From Halanaerobium hydrogeniformans (GTDB taxonomy: Bacteria > Bacillota > Halanaerobiia > Halanaerobiales > Halanaerobiaceae): a DNA stretch of 64,000 nt. The stretch covers positions 806,001 through 870,000 of the forward strand of contig NC_014654.1 in the NCBI RefSeq assembly GCF_000166415.1. The letters run 5' to 3'. Both the position numbers and the translations under genes were made by a program. Shown here in pieces: positions 8,615 through 16,420 of the stretch (the stretch's first letter is position 1; each line of letters opens with the position of its first letter). The notes beneath the pieces were generated by a model. It made no database searches, had not been told where the DNA came from, and worked only from the letters and a program-made list of their open reading frames with translations.

Positions 8615-9115
8615 ATGAAAAATAGAAATTTAACTTTTTCAGCATTGTTGATTGCTTTAGGAACTATTACAGGTCATATAATTTATATACCGGTTGGAGT
8701 TGCCAGAGCTTTTCCGGTTCAACATTTAATCAATGTTTTATCTGCGGTTTTATTGGGACCTGCCTATGCTGTCTGGAATGCCTTTGCTATTTCTCTACTC
8801 AGAAATCTTTTAGGAACGGGTTCACTACTTGCTTTTCCCGGTAGTATTGTTGGAGCCTTTTTAGCCGCTTTATTTTTCAAACTGAGAAAAAGTAATTTCT
8901 CAGCAGTGTTGGGAGAAGTAATTGGCACAGGGATTTTAGGTGCCCTGGCAGCTTATCCGATCGCAAATTATTTAATGGGAAGTGGTTCAGCAGTATTTTT
9001 CTTTGTTATCCCATTTTCAGTTAGCTCTATCGGAGGTGCACTTATAGCCTATTTCTTTTTAGAGATTGTTGCAGAAACAGAATTGTTTACCGGTTTAATA
9101 GATAGTGATTTTTAG
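8615..9115 (+). CDS. thiW: ECF transporter substrate-binding subunit ThiW (thiazole-type)
   Basis: A predicted S component for the thiamin thiazole precursor. The 166-aa protein has about five membrane segments. It matches the ThiW pattern: GHIIYIPVGVARAFPVQHLINVLSAVLLGP at residues ~18-47, then SLLRNLLGTGSLLAFPGSIVGAFLA. I use the ATG at 8615, which lies 8 nt after AAAGGA; ATGs at 8606 and 8609 are alternatives, and the upstream in-frame stretch overlaps the terminator. Its position just ahead of thiD, thiE and the thiazole kinase thiM fits salvage of hydroxyethylthiazole. Confidence 0.9.
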   Translation: MKNRNLTFSALLIALGTITGHIIYIPVGVARAFPVQHLINVLSAVLLGPAYAVWNAFAISLLRNLLGTGSLLAFPGSIVGAFLAALFFKLRKSNFSAVLGEVIGTGILGALAAYPIANYLMGSGSAVFFFVIPFSVSSIGGALIAYFFLEIVAETELFTGLIDSDF

Positions 9116-9166
9116 ATAAACGAAAAATTAAATTGAAATCAAAATATTTCTCAAGGAGCGATAAAA

Positions 9167-9991
9167 ATGAAAAAAGTTTTAACTATTGCTGGTTCTGATT
9201 CCGGTGGTGGAGCTGGAATACAGGCTGATTTAAAAACAATGACTGCTCATGGAGTTTATGGTGCATCTGTGATTACTGCAGTGACAGCCCAAAATACCCT
9301 GGGTGTACAGGCGGTTGAAACATTAAATAAAGACTTCGTGGCTGCTCAGCTTGATTCTGTGCTGAGTGATATAGATTTTGATGCTCTTAAAACTGGAATG
9401 CTGGCTACAAAAGAGCTGGTAGAAATTACAGCTCAAAAAATTGAAGAATATGAGCTAAAAAATCTGGTTGTTGATCCGGTTATGGTTGCTACCAGTGGTG
9501 ATTTGCTGCTGGCAGAAAATGCTGTAGAAAGTTATAAAGAGCTGCTTTTTCCTCTAGCTGATTTGATAACCCCTAATTTAATGGAGGCTAAGGTTTTAGC
9601 AGGAATAGACAAAGAAGCTGAGGTTGAAGCGGAATTTCTAGCGAAAAAGCTCCATAGTTTTGGCAGTAAATATGTTTTAATTAAAGGTGGTCACTTTAGT
9701 AATACTGTTCAGCAAAGCAAAAAAGCTGTTGATCTGCTTTATGATGGCAGCAGCTTTGTAAAATTTGAGGCTGATTATATTGAGACCAATGATACCCATG
9801 GTACAGGCTGTACATTATCTGCAGCTATAGCGAGCAATCTGGCCCTTGGTTATAGCATGGAAAAAGCGGTAGAAAAAGCCAAAATATATTTAACTAAAGC
9901 CATAGCTGAAGGAGAAAAAATTGGTATGGGTAACAGTCCTCTCAATCATATCTATCAGCTCGATCTTAAAAGAGAATCAATACGAGGCTAG
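9167..9991 (+). CDS. thiD: Hydroxymethylpyrimidine (phosphate) kinase ThiD
   Basis: Phosphorylates HMP and HMP-P to HMP-PP for thiamin synthesis. The 274-aa ribokinase-fold protein starts with the family signature [20 protein letters not shown] and carries [15 protein letters not shown] near residues 207-221, with the anion-hole glycines and catalytic Cys. Ribosome site AAGGAG precedes the ATG. No thiC is seen here, so this operon is a salvage set: pyrimidine from TenA, thiazole from ThiW and ThiM. Confidence 0.95.
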   Translation: MKKVLTIAGSDSGGGAGIQADLKTMTAHGVYGASVITAVTAQNTLGVQAVETLNKDFVAAQLDSVLSDIDFDALKTGMLATKELVEITAQKIEEYELKNLVVDPVMVATSGDLLLAENAVESYKELLFPLADLITPNLMEAKVLAGIDKEAEVEAEFLAKKLHSFGSKYVLIKGGHFSNTVQQSKKAVDLLYDGSSFVKFEADYIETNDTHGTGCTLSAAIASNLALGYSMEKAVEKAKIYLTKAIAEGEKIGMGNSPLNHIYQLDLKRESIRG

Positions 9992-10007
9992 TTTAAAGGA
10001 GGAAAAA

Positions 10008-10661
10008 ATGAAGGATACAAACTGGAGCTTATATTTAATAACTGAAGAAAACCTTTCTCAGGGAAGAACGAGCCTTGAAGTTGTAAAAAAGGCTGTAGCA
10101 GGTGGAGTTGATGCTGTACAACTTCGTGATAAGTCATTATCGGTCAGGGAGAGGTATTCGCTGGGTTTAAAATTAAAAGAGTTTACCGCTTCTAGAGGGG
10201 TAAAACTAATCATAAATGATAGGGTGGATCTGGCCCAGGCCTTAGATGCAGATGGTGTTCATTTAGGTCAGGATGATCTACCTTTAAAGGAAGCAAGGGC
10301 CATCCTGGGACCAGACAAAATTATTGGGATCACTGCCACAGAATTAAAAGCAGCCCAAAAAGCAGAAAAAGAGGGAGCAGATTATCTGGGGGTGGGCTCA
10401 GTTTTTAAAAGCAATTCTAAAAAAGTAGCCGCTTTTAAAGCTGGAATAGGAACTGCAGGTATCAATAAACTGAGAAAAGAATTGTCTCTGCCAATAACTG
10501 CAATCGGTGGTATTCAAACAGCTAATGCCGCTGAGGTTATTAAAGCTGGTGCTGACAATATTGCTGTCATTTCTGCATTAAGCCAGGCAGAAGATATACA
10601 AAAATCTGCTCAAGAATTCAGAAAGATAATAGTCAAAGCTAAAAAAGAAAGGGAAGTTTAA
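10008..10661 (+). CDS. thiE: Thiamin phosphate synthase ThiE
   Basis: Joins HMP-PP and thiazole phosphate to thiamin phosphate. The 217-aa TIM barrel shows VDAVQLRDKSLS (~residues 37-48), INDRVDLAQALDADGVHLGQDDLP (~72-95), YLGVGSVFKS and IGGI, all typical of ThiE. An AAAGGAGG at 9996-10003 is 5 nt before the ATG at 10008. A longer frame opening at 9921 overlaps thiD and is rejected. Confidence 0.95.
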   Translation: MKDTNWSLYLITEENLSQGRTSLEVVKKAVAGGVDAVQLRDKSLSVRERYSLGLKLKEFTASRGVKLIINDRVDLAQALDADGVHLGQDDLPLKEARAILGPDKIIGITATELKAAQKAEKEGADYLGVGSVFKSNSKKVAAFKAGIGTAGINKLRKELSLPITAIGGIQTANAAEVIKAGADNIAVISALSQAEDIQKSAQEFRKIIVKAKKEREV

Positions 10662-10663
10662 GC

Positions 10664-11467
10664 ATGGAAGTAGAAGCTAATAGTTTAGCAAAAAATATTG
10701 AAGAAAACTGGCAGCAGATAAAAGCAGTAATTAAAAAGGAAAGACCGTTAATTCACCAGATAAGTAATTATGTTAGTGCCAGTGATTCTGCCAATATAAC
10801 TTTAAATTGGGGGGCCTTACCTGTAATGGCATCAGCCCCAGAAGAAGCTGCAGAAATGGTAGAATCAGCATCTGCCCTATTAATAAATTTAGGGACCCTT
10901 AATCAAGAACGATTAAAAGCAATTTTTAAAGCCGGCAAAAGAGCCAATCAGCTAAATATACCAGTAATCCTGGATCCTGTAGGAGTAGGTGCCACGGAGT
11001 TTAGAAAAGAGGCAGCCTTTAAAATTTTAAAAGAATTAGATTTAACTTTAATTAAAGGAAATAGGGCTGAGATTGCTGTGCTGGCTGAAGAAAAAGCAGA
11101 ACTAAAAGGTGTAGAATCGATCGGTGAATATAAGAATATGGCCAAAATTGCTCAAAAACTGGCCCAAAAAGAGAATAGTCTTGTGGCAGTCAGTGCAAAG
11201 GTGGATATTCTGGCCGGAGAGGAAGAAATTTTTTATTCAGACCGGGGAAGCTACTTAATGGGAGAGATCGTTGGAACAGGTTGTATGCTGGGTTCAACCC
11301 TGGCCGTTTTTGCAGCAGTTGAATCAAAGTTGAGCCTATTTGAAAAAATAAAAACTGCTTTAATATATTATGCTTATGCAGGTGAAATAGCAGCTTTAAA
11401 AACTCAAACCCCTGCCAAATTTAAAAGAGAATTTATGGATACGATCTATTTGCTGGCTAACAAATAA
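10664..11467 (+). CDS. thiM: Hydroxyethylthiazole kinase ThiM
   Basis: Phosphorylates 4-methyl-5-hydroxyethylthiazole for salvage into thiamin. The 267-aa ribokinase-fold protein has PLIHQISNYVSASDSANITLNWGALPVMA at residues ~26-54, LDPVGVGAT (~104-112), IKGNRAEI and the catalytic-cysteine segment GEIVGTGCMLGSTLA (~200-214). The start lies 2 nt after the thiE stop, so translation is probably coupled. It complements ThiW upstream. Confidence 0.95.
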   Translation: MEVEANSLAKNIEENWQQIKAVIKKERPLIHQISNYVSASDSANITLNWGALPVMASAPEEAAEMVESASALLINLGTLNQERLKAIFKAGKRANQLNIPVILDPVGVGATEFRKEAAFKILKELDLTLIKGNRAEIAVLAEEKAELKGVESIGEYKNMAKIAQKLAQKENSLVAVSAKVDILAGEEEIFYSDRGSYLMGEIVGTGCMLGSTLAVFAAVESKLSLFEKIKTALIYYAYAGEIAALKTQTPAKFKREFMDTIYLLANK

Positions 11468-11486
11468 AAATCAGGAGGAGATAATA

Positions 11487-12197
11487 ATGACAAAGATAAA
11501 AAGCAAAAAACTTAACAGATTGGAATTAAATCAAGAAAAATTTAATCAGGGTGCAGAAGATTTTGAGATCTGGTTTAAAAATAATGAAAATTTATTTTTG
11601 ACTGAACTTAATGCTCTTGCTAAAATGATAACAAAGCCAGAAAAATGTCTTAGTGTTGGAATTGGGAATGGTCTCTTTGCTGAAAAGCTGGATATTAAAA
11701 AAGGAGTTGAGCCTTCTCAAGCTATGGCTGATCTTGCAAGGGCCAGAGGAATAGAGGTCAAAGCTGGAAAAGCCGAAGCCCTACCCTTTGCCGACCGGAG
11801 TATAGAGCAGATTCTTTTAGGAACAATACTGGCCTATGTAGAAGATAAGCAAAAGGCGGTTTCAGAAGCTTATCGGGTACTTAAAAAGGGTGGTGAGATA
11901 ATAGTCTCTATTCTACCTGCTGAATCATCTTTTGCTCTGCTCTACAGACTGGCCTTTTTGGAAGGCCATTACAGAACTGAACTTTCACCTAAATATCCCT
12001 ATCCAATGGATTTTCTGGCAGGAACCGATTGGCTTTCCACCGAAGAACTAATAGAAATCATGGAAGAAGTTGGCTTTAAAAATTTAGAATTCAGGCAAAC
12101 TTTAACTAAACACCCCAAATATGTTAATGATGAGGTAGAAAAATCAATTCCAGGCTACAAAAAGGGAGATTATGTTGTTGTGAGGGGGGAAAAATAA
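11487..12197 (+). CDS. Class I SAM-dependent methyltransferase in the thiamin operon
   Basis: A 236-aa Methyltransf_11-type protein. Motif I is SVGIGNGLFAEKL (~residues 57-69), with a G-x-G core, then the acidic end of strand 2 (GVEPSQ), AGKAEALPFADRSIEQILLG and RVLKKGGEIIVSI. Ribosome site AGGAGGAG. It sits between thiM and tenA with tight spacing (19 bp, then 0 bp), so it is co-transcribed under TPP control. Methylation is not part of known thiamin salvage, so the substrate is open; processing of a thiamin degradation product is one guess. Confidence 0.85.
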   Translation: MTKIKSKKLNRLELNQEKFNQGAEDFEIWFKNNENLFLTELNALAKMITKPEKCLSVGIGNGLFAEKLDIKKGVEPSQAMADLARARGIEVKAGKAEALPFADRSIEQILLGTILAYVEDKQKAVSEAYRVLKKGGEIIVSILPAESSFALLYRLAFLEGHYRTELSPKYPYPMDFLAGTDWLSTEELIEIMEEVGFKNLEFRQTLTKHPKYVNDEVEKSIPGYKKGDYVVVRGEK

Positions 12198-12854
12198 TTG
12201 CAGTTTAAAGATTTAGTAAGCGAAAACAAAAAAGACTGGCTTAAGGTTGTTAAGCATCCTTTTGTAGATGAAATTTACCGAGGCAAATTAGCTGAAGAAA
12301 CATTTAAATTTTATTTAATTCAGGATCATTATTACCTAAATCAATCGATGCGTAATATGGCCATTTTAATCTCTAAAGCGGAAAATTTAAAGCAAAAACA
12401 GCAGTTGATAGACATTTTAAATATTGAAGCAAATGTTGAATTTGCTAAATATCAGGAGCTTTTAGAATATTATAGTCTTGAAGTTAAAAGTGCTGAAGAA
12501 ATGAAAATGACTTATTCAAATATCGCCTATTCAAATTATTTGCTGGCGGTAAGTTCTCAAGCAGGTTTTGCCGAAGGAATGGCAGCTTTGATACCCTGTT
12601 ACTGGATATATTTAAAAATGGCTGAATATCATCATCACAAATTAAAAGAGAATGATAATCAAATATATCAGGACTGGGCCACCGTTTTTAAAAGTTCAGA
12701 TTACAAAGAGTTGGTTGAAAATATGGTCGAGATTTTAGAAAAAGAAATAGAAACAAAGAACTTCAAAAAGCTTAACTATCATTTCAAAAATTCTATCAAA
12801 TTTGAATATCAATTTTTTTCTGATGTTTACCAGAGAAAAATTTGGGAAATATGA
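12198..12854 (+). CDS. tenA: TenA-family thiaminase II / aminopyrimidine aminohydrolase
   Basis: Releases HMP from degraded thiamin (amino-HMP hydrolysis) or cleaves thiamin. The 218-aa helical protein keeps the residues expected for the active site: D43 in IQDHYYL, the nucleophile-type C134 in ALIPCYWIY, and E203 in FEYQFFS. It starts with a TTG immediately after the methyltransferase stop, with GAGGGGGGA upstream, so translation is coupled. It is the last gene of the thiamin operon and supplies the pyrimidine half to ThiD. Confidence 0.9.
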   Translation: MQFKDLVSENKKDWLKVVKHPFVDEIYRGKLAEETFKFYLIQDHYYLNQSMRNMAILISKAENLKQKQQLIDILNIEANVEFAKYQELLEYYSLEVKSAEEMKMTYSNIAYSNYLLAVSSQAGFAEGMAALIPCYWIYLKMAEYHHHKLKENDNQIYQDWATVFKSSDYKELVENMVEILEKEIETKNFKKLNYHFKNSIKFEYQFFSDVYQRKIWEI

Positions 12855-12883
12855 TTGAAAAAAGTTGACAGAAGTTGTATGAT
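12855..12883 (+). promoter_or_regulatory. Promoter of the AOR-cofactor radical SAM gene
   Basis: TTGAAA (12855-12860), a 17-nt spacer and TATGAT (12878-12883), directly after the tenA stop. A TTGACA inside the spacer has no suitably placed -10. Confidence 0.45.
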
Positions 12884-12966
12884 ATAATTACTTAATCTTA
12901 AGTTTTTTATTATTAAGCTTAAAGTTCAGAAAAATATGACTTTAAAAAGAGAAAGGGGTAAAAATA

Positions 12967-14268
12967 TTGCAGTTTTTAGTCAACAATCCTCAATTTTGGA
13001 GAAGTGATGGTTTAAATGAAAAGCCACCAGAAAGTCTGGAGGTTAAGCTTGAAGATGGTAAATTAAAAATCCCATCTGAAGTTAAAGATAGACTGGGTAT
13101 AGAAGAAAATACAGAATTAAAGTTAAAGCTTGGCTCAAGGGGTTTTTATTTAGAAAGAATGGATCCTCTTTTAACTAAAGTTTATATTGAACCAACCAGT
13201 GACTGTAACCTTGACTGTATAACCTGTGTCCGCCATTCCTGGGATGAAGAGATGGGGCATTTAGATCTTGATGTTTATAATAAATTAATTGAAGATTTAA
13301 AAGAATTCAAAGGGGTAGAAAAGATTTCTTTTTGGGGGATAGGTGAACCACTCTATAATCCCAATATTGTTGAAATGGTTGAAAAAGCATCTGAGCTTGA
13401 TGTTCAAACCCAGATGATTACAAATGCACTGCTGCTCGACAAAGAGAAGGCAGAAGGTCTTTTAAAAGCTGGTCTTGACAGTATTGTGGTTTCAGTTGAT
13501 GGAACTTCACCTGAAACAATGGCAAATATTCGCTCTGGAGCTGATTTAAATCAGGTTGTTTCCAATGTGCAGGAATTTAAAAAAATCAGGGACAAATTAG
13601 GTTTTGAAACAGAAATTGGAGTTCAGTATGTTATTATGAAATCAAATGTAGATGAGCTTAAAGATCTACGCCGTTTGGCTTTTAAAATGGGAGCATCATT
13701 TATCTTTTTAACCAATCTACTTCCCTATACAGAGAGCATGACCGATGAAATTCTCTATTCTTTTTCAATCAGCCGCTCCAGACCTGAGATAAGAACAGAG
13801 CACCGACCAGAAATATATTTACCACCGACAGATTTGAGAGAAAATATTGTTAAAGATATAGCTGCAGTGGGAGGTAAATCTAGTTCTATCAGTACAACCC
13901 AGGTGCCATTTAATCCCCATAAGGGTTACTGCAAATTTGTAGAAGAAGGCTCAATCGCTGTTAACTGGCGGGGAGAAATCGCCCCGTGTATTGCTCTAAT
14001 GCACAGCTATGACCTTTATATCAGGGAGAGAGAAAAACACATCAAAAAATATTCACTGGGTAATGTTAAAGAGCAGCCATTAAATGAAATCTGGAACAGT
14101 TTGGAATTTAAAGACTTCCGTAAAGAAGTTAAAGAATTTCCTTATTCAGATTGTACTCAATGCTCGGGTTGTGATATGTCAGAAACAAATGAAGAAGACT
14201 GCCATGGAAATCAGTTTCCAGTATGTGGTGACTGCCTCTGGGCCAGAGGTGTAATCCAGTGTCCTTAA
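12967..14268 (+). CDS. Radical SAM/SPASM protein, tungsten AOR cofactor-modifying type
   Basis: A 433-aa protein of the group annotated as tungsten-containing AOR cofactor-modifying proteins (Cmo-like). Residues ~27-60 (LEDGKLKIPSEVKDRLGIEENTELKLKL) look like an AbrB/SpoVT swapped hairpin. The radical SAM CX3CX2C follows at C80, C84 and C87 (CNLDCITC). The C-terminal SPASM-like region is rich in cysteines (CTQCSGCDMSETNEEDC, then CGDC and a final CP). It starts with TTG after AGAAAGGGG. In other genomes it is adjacent to an AOR; here the AOR lies 11 kb downstream, separated by the IS1182-bounded unit. Confidence 0.87.
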   Translation: MQFLVNNPQFWRSDGLNEKPPESLEVKLEDGKLKIPSEVKDRLGIEENTELKLKLGSRGFYLERMDPLLTKVYIEPTSDCNLDCITCVRHSWDEEMGHLDLDVYNKLIEDLKEFKGVEKISFWGIGEPLYNPNIVEMVEKASELDVQTQMITNALLLDKEKAEGLLKAGLDSIVVSVDGTSPETMANIRSGADLNQVVSNVQEFKKIRDKLGFETEIGVQYVIMKSNVDELKDLRRLAFKMGASFIFLTNLLPYTESMTDEILYSFSISRSRPEIRTEHRPEIYLPPTDLRENIVKDIAAVGGKSSSISTTQVPFNPHKGYCKFVEEGSIAVNWRGEIAPCIALMHSYDLYIREREKHIKKYSLGNVKEQPLNEIWNSLEFKDFRKEVKEFPYSDCTQCSGCDMSETNEEDCHGNQFPVCGDCLWARGVIQCP

Positions 14269-14305
14269 TCCAGTAAATACTTCTTTAAATTGATAATTGC
14301 TATTT

Positions 14306-16225
14306 GGTTTGCCCCCAAAAAGCCTAAATAAATTTCATCAATAACCAAATAATAACAATTAATTTTTCTTTTATCATCCTAAAATTAATTAGATTAATCC
14401 GCCATAATCCTTTATATGACAGGCTTTCTTTGATATAATTAACTTAATAAATCATAGAAAGGATGATAGAATGTTTGTTCCCAACAGTCACCAGCAGTTA
14501 AGTCTTTACGACTCATTTAAGGATTTACCTAAATATCTACAGGAATATCTTTTAAATTCCTGGGCCGATACTTTTCAGGAAATTATCTTCCCTGCAATTG
14601 ATGAAGAACGCTTTGCTGTACTCTACAGTGATAAAGGTTCAAGACCGAATACTCCTGTTAATATAATTATCAGTTCCCTTGTAATTAAAGAACTTTTTGA
14701 TCTCACTGATGAAAGATTAGTTGCCAATATCCATCTAAGTATGGAATATCAGTATGCTCTTAGATTAACCAGTGAAGAAAGACCGCCTGTCTCTAAAAAT
14801 ACATTCAGTAATTTTAGAGAACGGGTTACAGATTACTACAAAGAAACAGGTATAGACTTAATTCAGCAGGAAGTTGAATCCCTGGCTGAATTAATTACAG
14901 ATAATCTGGAAATCGAAGGCGATAGAGCTAGAATTGATTCTTTTATGGTTTCTTCTTCCGCCAGAGAATTATCCAGAATAGAACTTGTTTATACTGTTAA
15001 TGCTAACTTCATCAAAATGCTTTCTCAGTCTTTTGAAGATCTAATTCCTGAAGGACTTGAAGTATATTTAAAAGAGTCCCACAGAAATGAAGTCATCTAT
15101 CGAACCAAAAATGATGAAACCAAAAGCAAACTCAAAAAGCTATTAGAAGATGCTAAAACTCTTTATGATTCAGCAGTTACTGCCGGAGGCAGTGTTACTG
15201 AAACTGAAGAATTTATGCTTCTAAAAAGAATGCTCGGAGAACAGACAGATTATGATGACGATGATTTTGATGATCTTGATCCTGATAATATTGAAGCTAA
15301 GGACGGTACAGAATTGGAATCTGATATTCTGCAGAACCCCAGTGATCCTGATGCAACTTTTAGACAGAAATATGAAGCTAATATCGGCTATACAGCCAAT
15401 GTGCTGGAAGTTTTTGACGACGATAATTCTGTAATTACAACCTATGATTTTAAGCCTAACATATATTCTGATCAGGACTTTAGTGCTGATACTTTAGAAA
15501 AGCTGAACAGTGAGCATGTGCTAAACTTTAATATTGAGAACCCAATAAAAATCTTTATGGATGGTGCTTATTATACTTATGGCCTTGCTAAAAAGGCTTT
15601 AAATCTCGGTATTAAGTTTATGCCCGGTGAATTAACCGGTAAAAAACCTGCTGCTGACAAAATGACCTATTATCAAAACTTTAATCTTGGTTCTGACTAT
15701 GAAAATGTTTTAAGCTGTGCCAATGATGTAGAACCTGATTATCAGGAGAAAGACCCTGATAAGAATTCATTCTATGCCATCTTTGATAAAGAAAAGTGTG
15801 CTGGCTGCAAACTAAAATCAGAGTGCAGAATAAAAAGCAACAAAAAACATAATTCAGTCAGTTTTACTGAACAACGATATGAAACAGGAAAACTAAGAGA
15901 AACAATGGGAGAAAAAGAATACATCCAAGAATGTAACCAGAGAGCAGGCGTAGAAGGAATACCTTCTGTTTTCAGACGCAAATATGATGTCGATGATATG
16001 CCGGTCAGGGGTTAAGTATGTCAAAAAATCTGGTTTGGATTCAAAGTTGCAGCAGCAAACTTCAAAAAGTTGCTGAAAGGACTGGAACCATCCACCTCCT
16101 GAACCAGGTAAGTCTTTTTTACACTATATAATTTTATTTTTACTGATAAATGAGAAATTTATTACTCAAGACCTTAGATAATTTTATTTCTAAGGATATT
16201 TATTTAGTCTTTTTGGGGGCAAACC
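14306..16225 (+). mobile_element. IS1182-family insertion sequence, copy 1
   Basis: Terminal inverted repeats GGTTTGCCCCCAAAAAG (14306-14322) and CTTTTTGGGGGCAAACC (16209-16225) are perfect over 17 bp, or 18 bp with the next T/A. One long transposase frame lies inside. A small stem (CCTTAGA / TCTAAGG, 16172-16195) precedes the right end. Copy 2 differs from it by one deleted T, as far as can be read by eye. Confidence 0.92.
14471..16015 (+). CDS. IS1182-family transposase, copy 1 (ends at an early ochre codon)
   Basis: A 514-aa DDE-type transposase. The N-terminus (LPKYLQEYLLNSWADTFQEIIFP and FSNFRERV) is typical of the family. An acidic linker (DYDDDDFDDLDPDN) lies near residue 265. A cysteine cluster (CAGCKLKSEC) lies near 440, and the C-terminus reads QRAGVEGIPSVFRRKYDVDDMPVRG. 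After the TAA at 16013-16015 the frame stays open for 28 codons (VCQKIWFGFKVAAANFKKLL and onward to TGA at 16100). That stretch resembles the normal family C-terminus, so the protein is probably shortened by one TTA-to-TAA change. The other copy shares this stop. Ribosome site AGAAAGGATG. Confidence 0.88.
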   Translation: MFVPNSHQQLSLYDSFKDLPKYLQEYLLNSWADTFQEIIFPAIDEERFAVLYSDKGSRPNTPVNIIISSLVIKELFDLTDERLVANIHLSMEYQYALRLTSEERPPVSKNTFSNFRERVTDYYKETGIDLIQQEVESLAELITDNLEIEGDRARIDSFMVSSSARELSRIELVYTVNANFIKMLSQSFEDLIPEGLEVYLKESHRNEVIYRTKNDETKSKLKKLLEDAKTLYDSAVTAGGSVTETEEFMLLKRMLGEQTDYDDDDFDDLDPDNIEAKDGTELESDILQNPSDPDATFRQKYEANIGYTANVLEVFDDDNSVITTYDFKPNIYSDQDFSADTLEKLNSEHVLNFNIENPIKIFMDGAYYTYGLAKKALNLGIKFMPGELTGKKPAADKMTYYQNFNLGSDYENVLSCANDVEPDYQEKDPDKNSFYAIFDKEKCAGCKLKSECRIKSNKKHNSVSFTEQRYETGKLRETMGEKEYIQECNQRAGVEGIPSVFRRKYDVDDMPVRG

Positions 16226-16420
16226 ATAATATAGAATTATGGATCTCCAGATTTAAGTGCTTTGTTTTATTAATCATTTCTTGAATTGGATTCGTTATAG
16301 ATTATTTCAGACTTTTTGCAGTGCAAATATTTATTTTTTTAAAATAAAGGAGTTTACAGAATATTCGTGAACATTAACATTATAAGCTGTTATTATTTTA
16401 AATGAGAGGAGGCAAAAAAA
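16226..16420 (+). other. AT-rich leader between IS1182 copy 1 and the sigma-54 activator gene
   Basis: About 195 bp of very AT-rich sequence. I see no gene. GAGAGGAGG at 16402-16410 is the ribosome site for the regulator. No convincing -35/-10 pair with good spacing was found; promoter activity reading out of the IS end is possible. Confidence 0.4.

Noticed and set aside
9921-10007. Long N-terminal extension of thiE overlapping thiD
   Set aside because: The AAAGGAGG and ATG at 10008 give the standard ThiE length; the extension is thiD read in another frame.
14295-14307. 13-bp match AATTGCTATTTGG here and at 43361-43373
   Set aside because: No other similarity around the two sites; in DNA this AT-rich a match of this length can be chance.
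16016-16102. Separate small gene after the IS1182 transposase
   Set aside because: It has no start with a ribosome site and continues the transposase frame past a stop codon; best read as the lost C-terminus.
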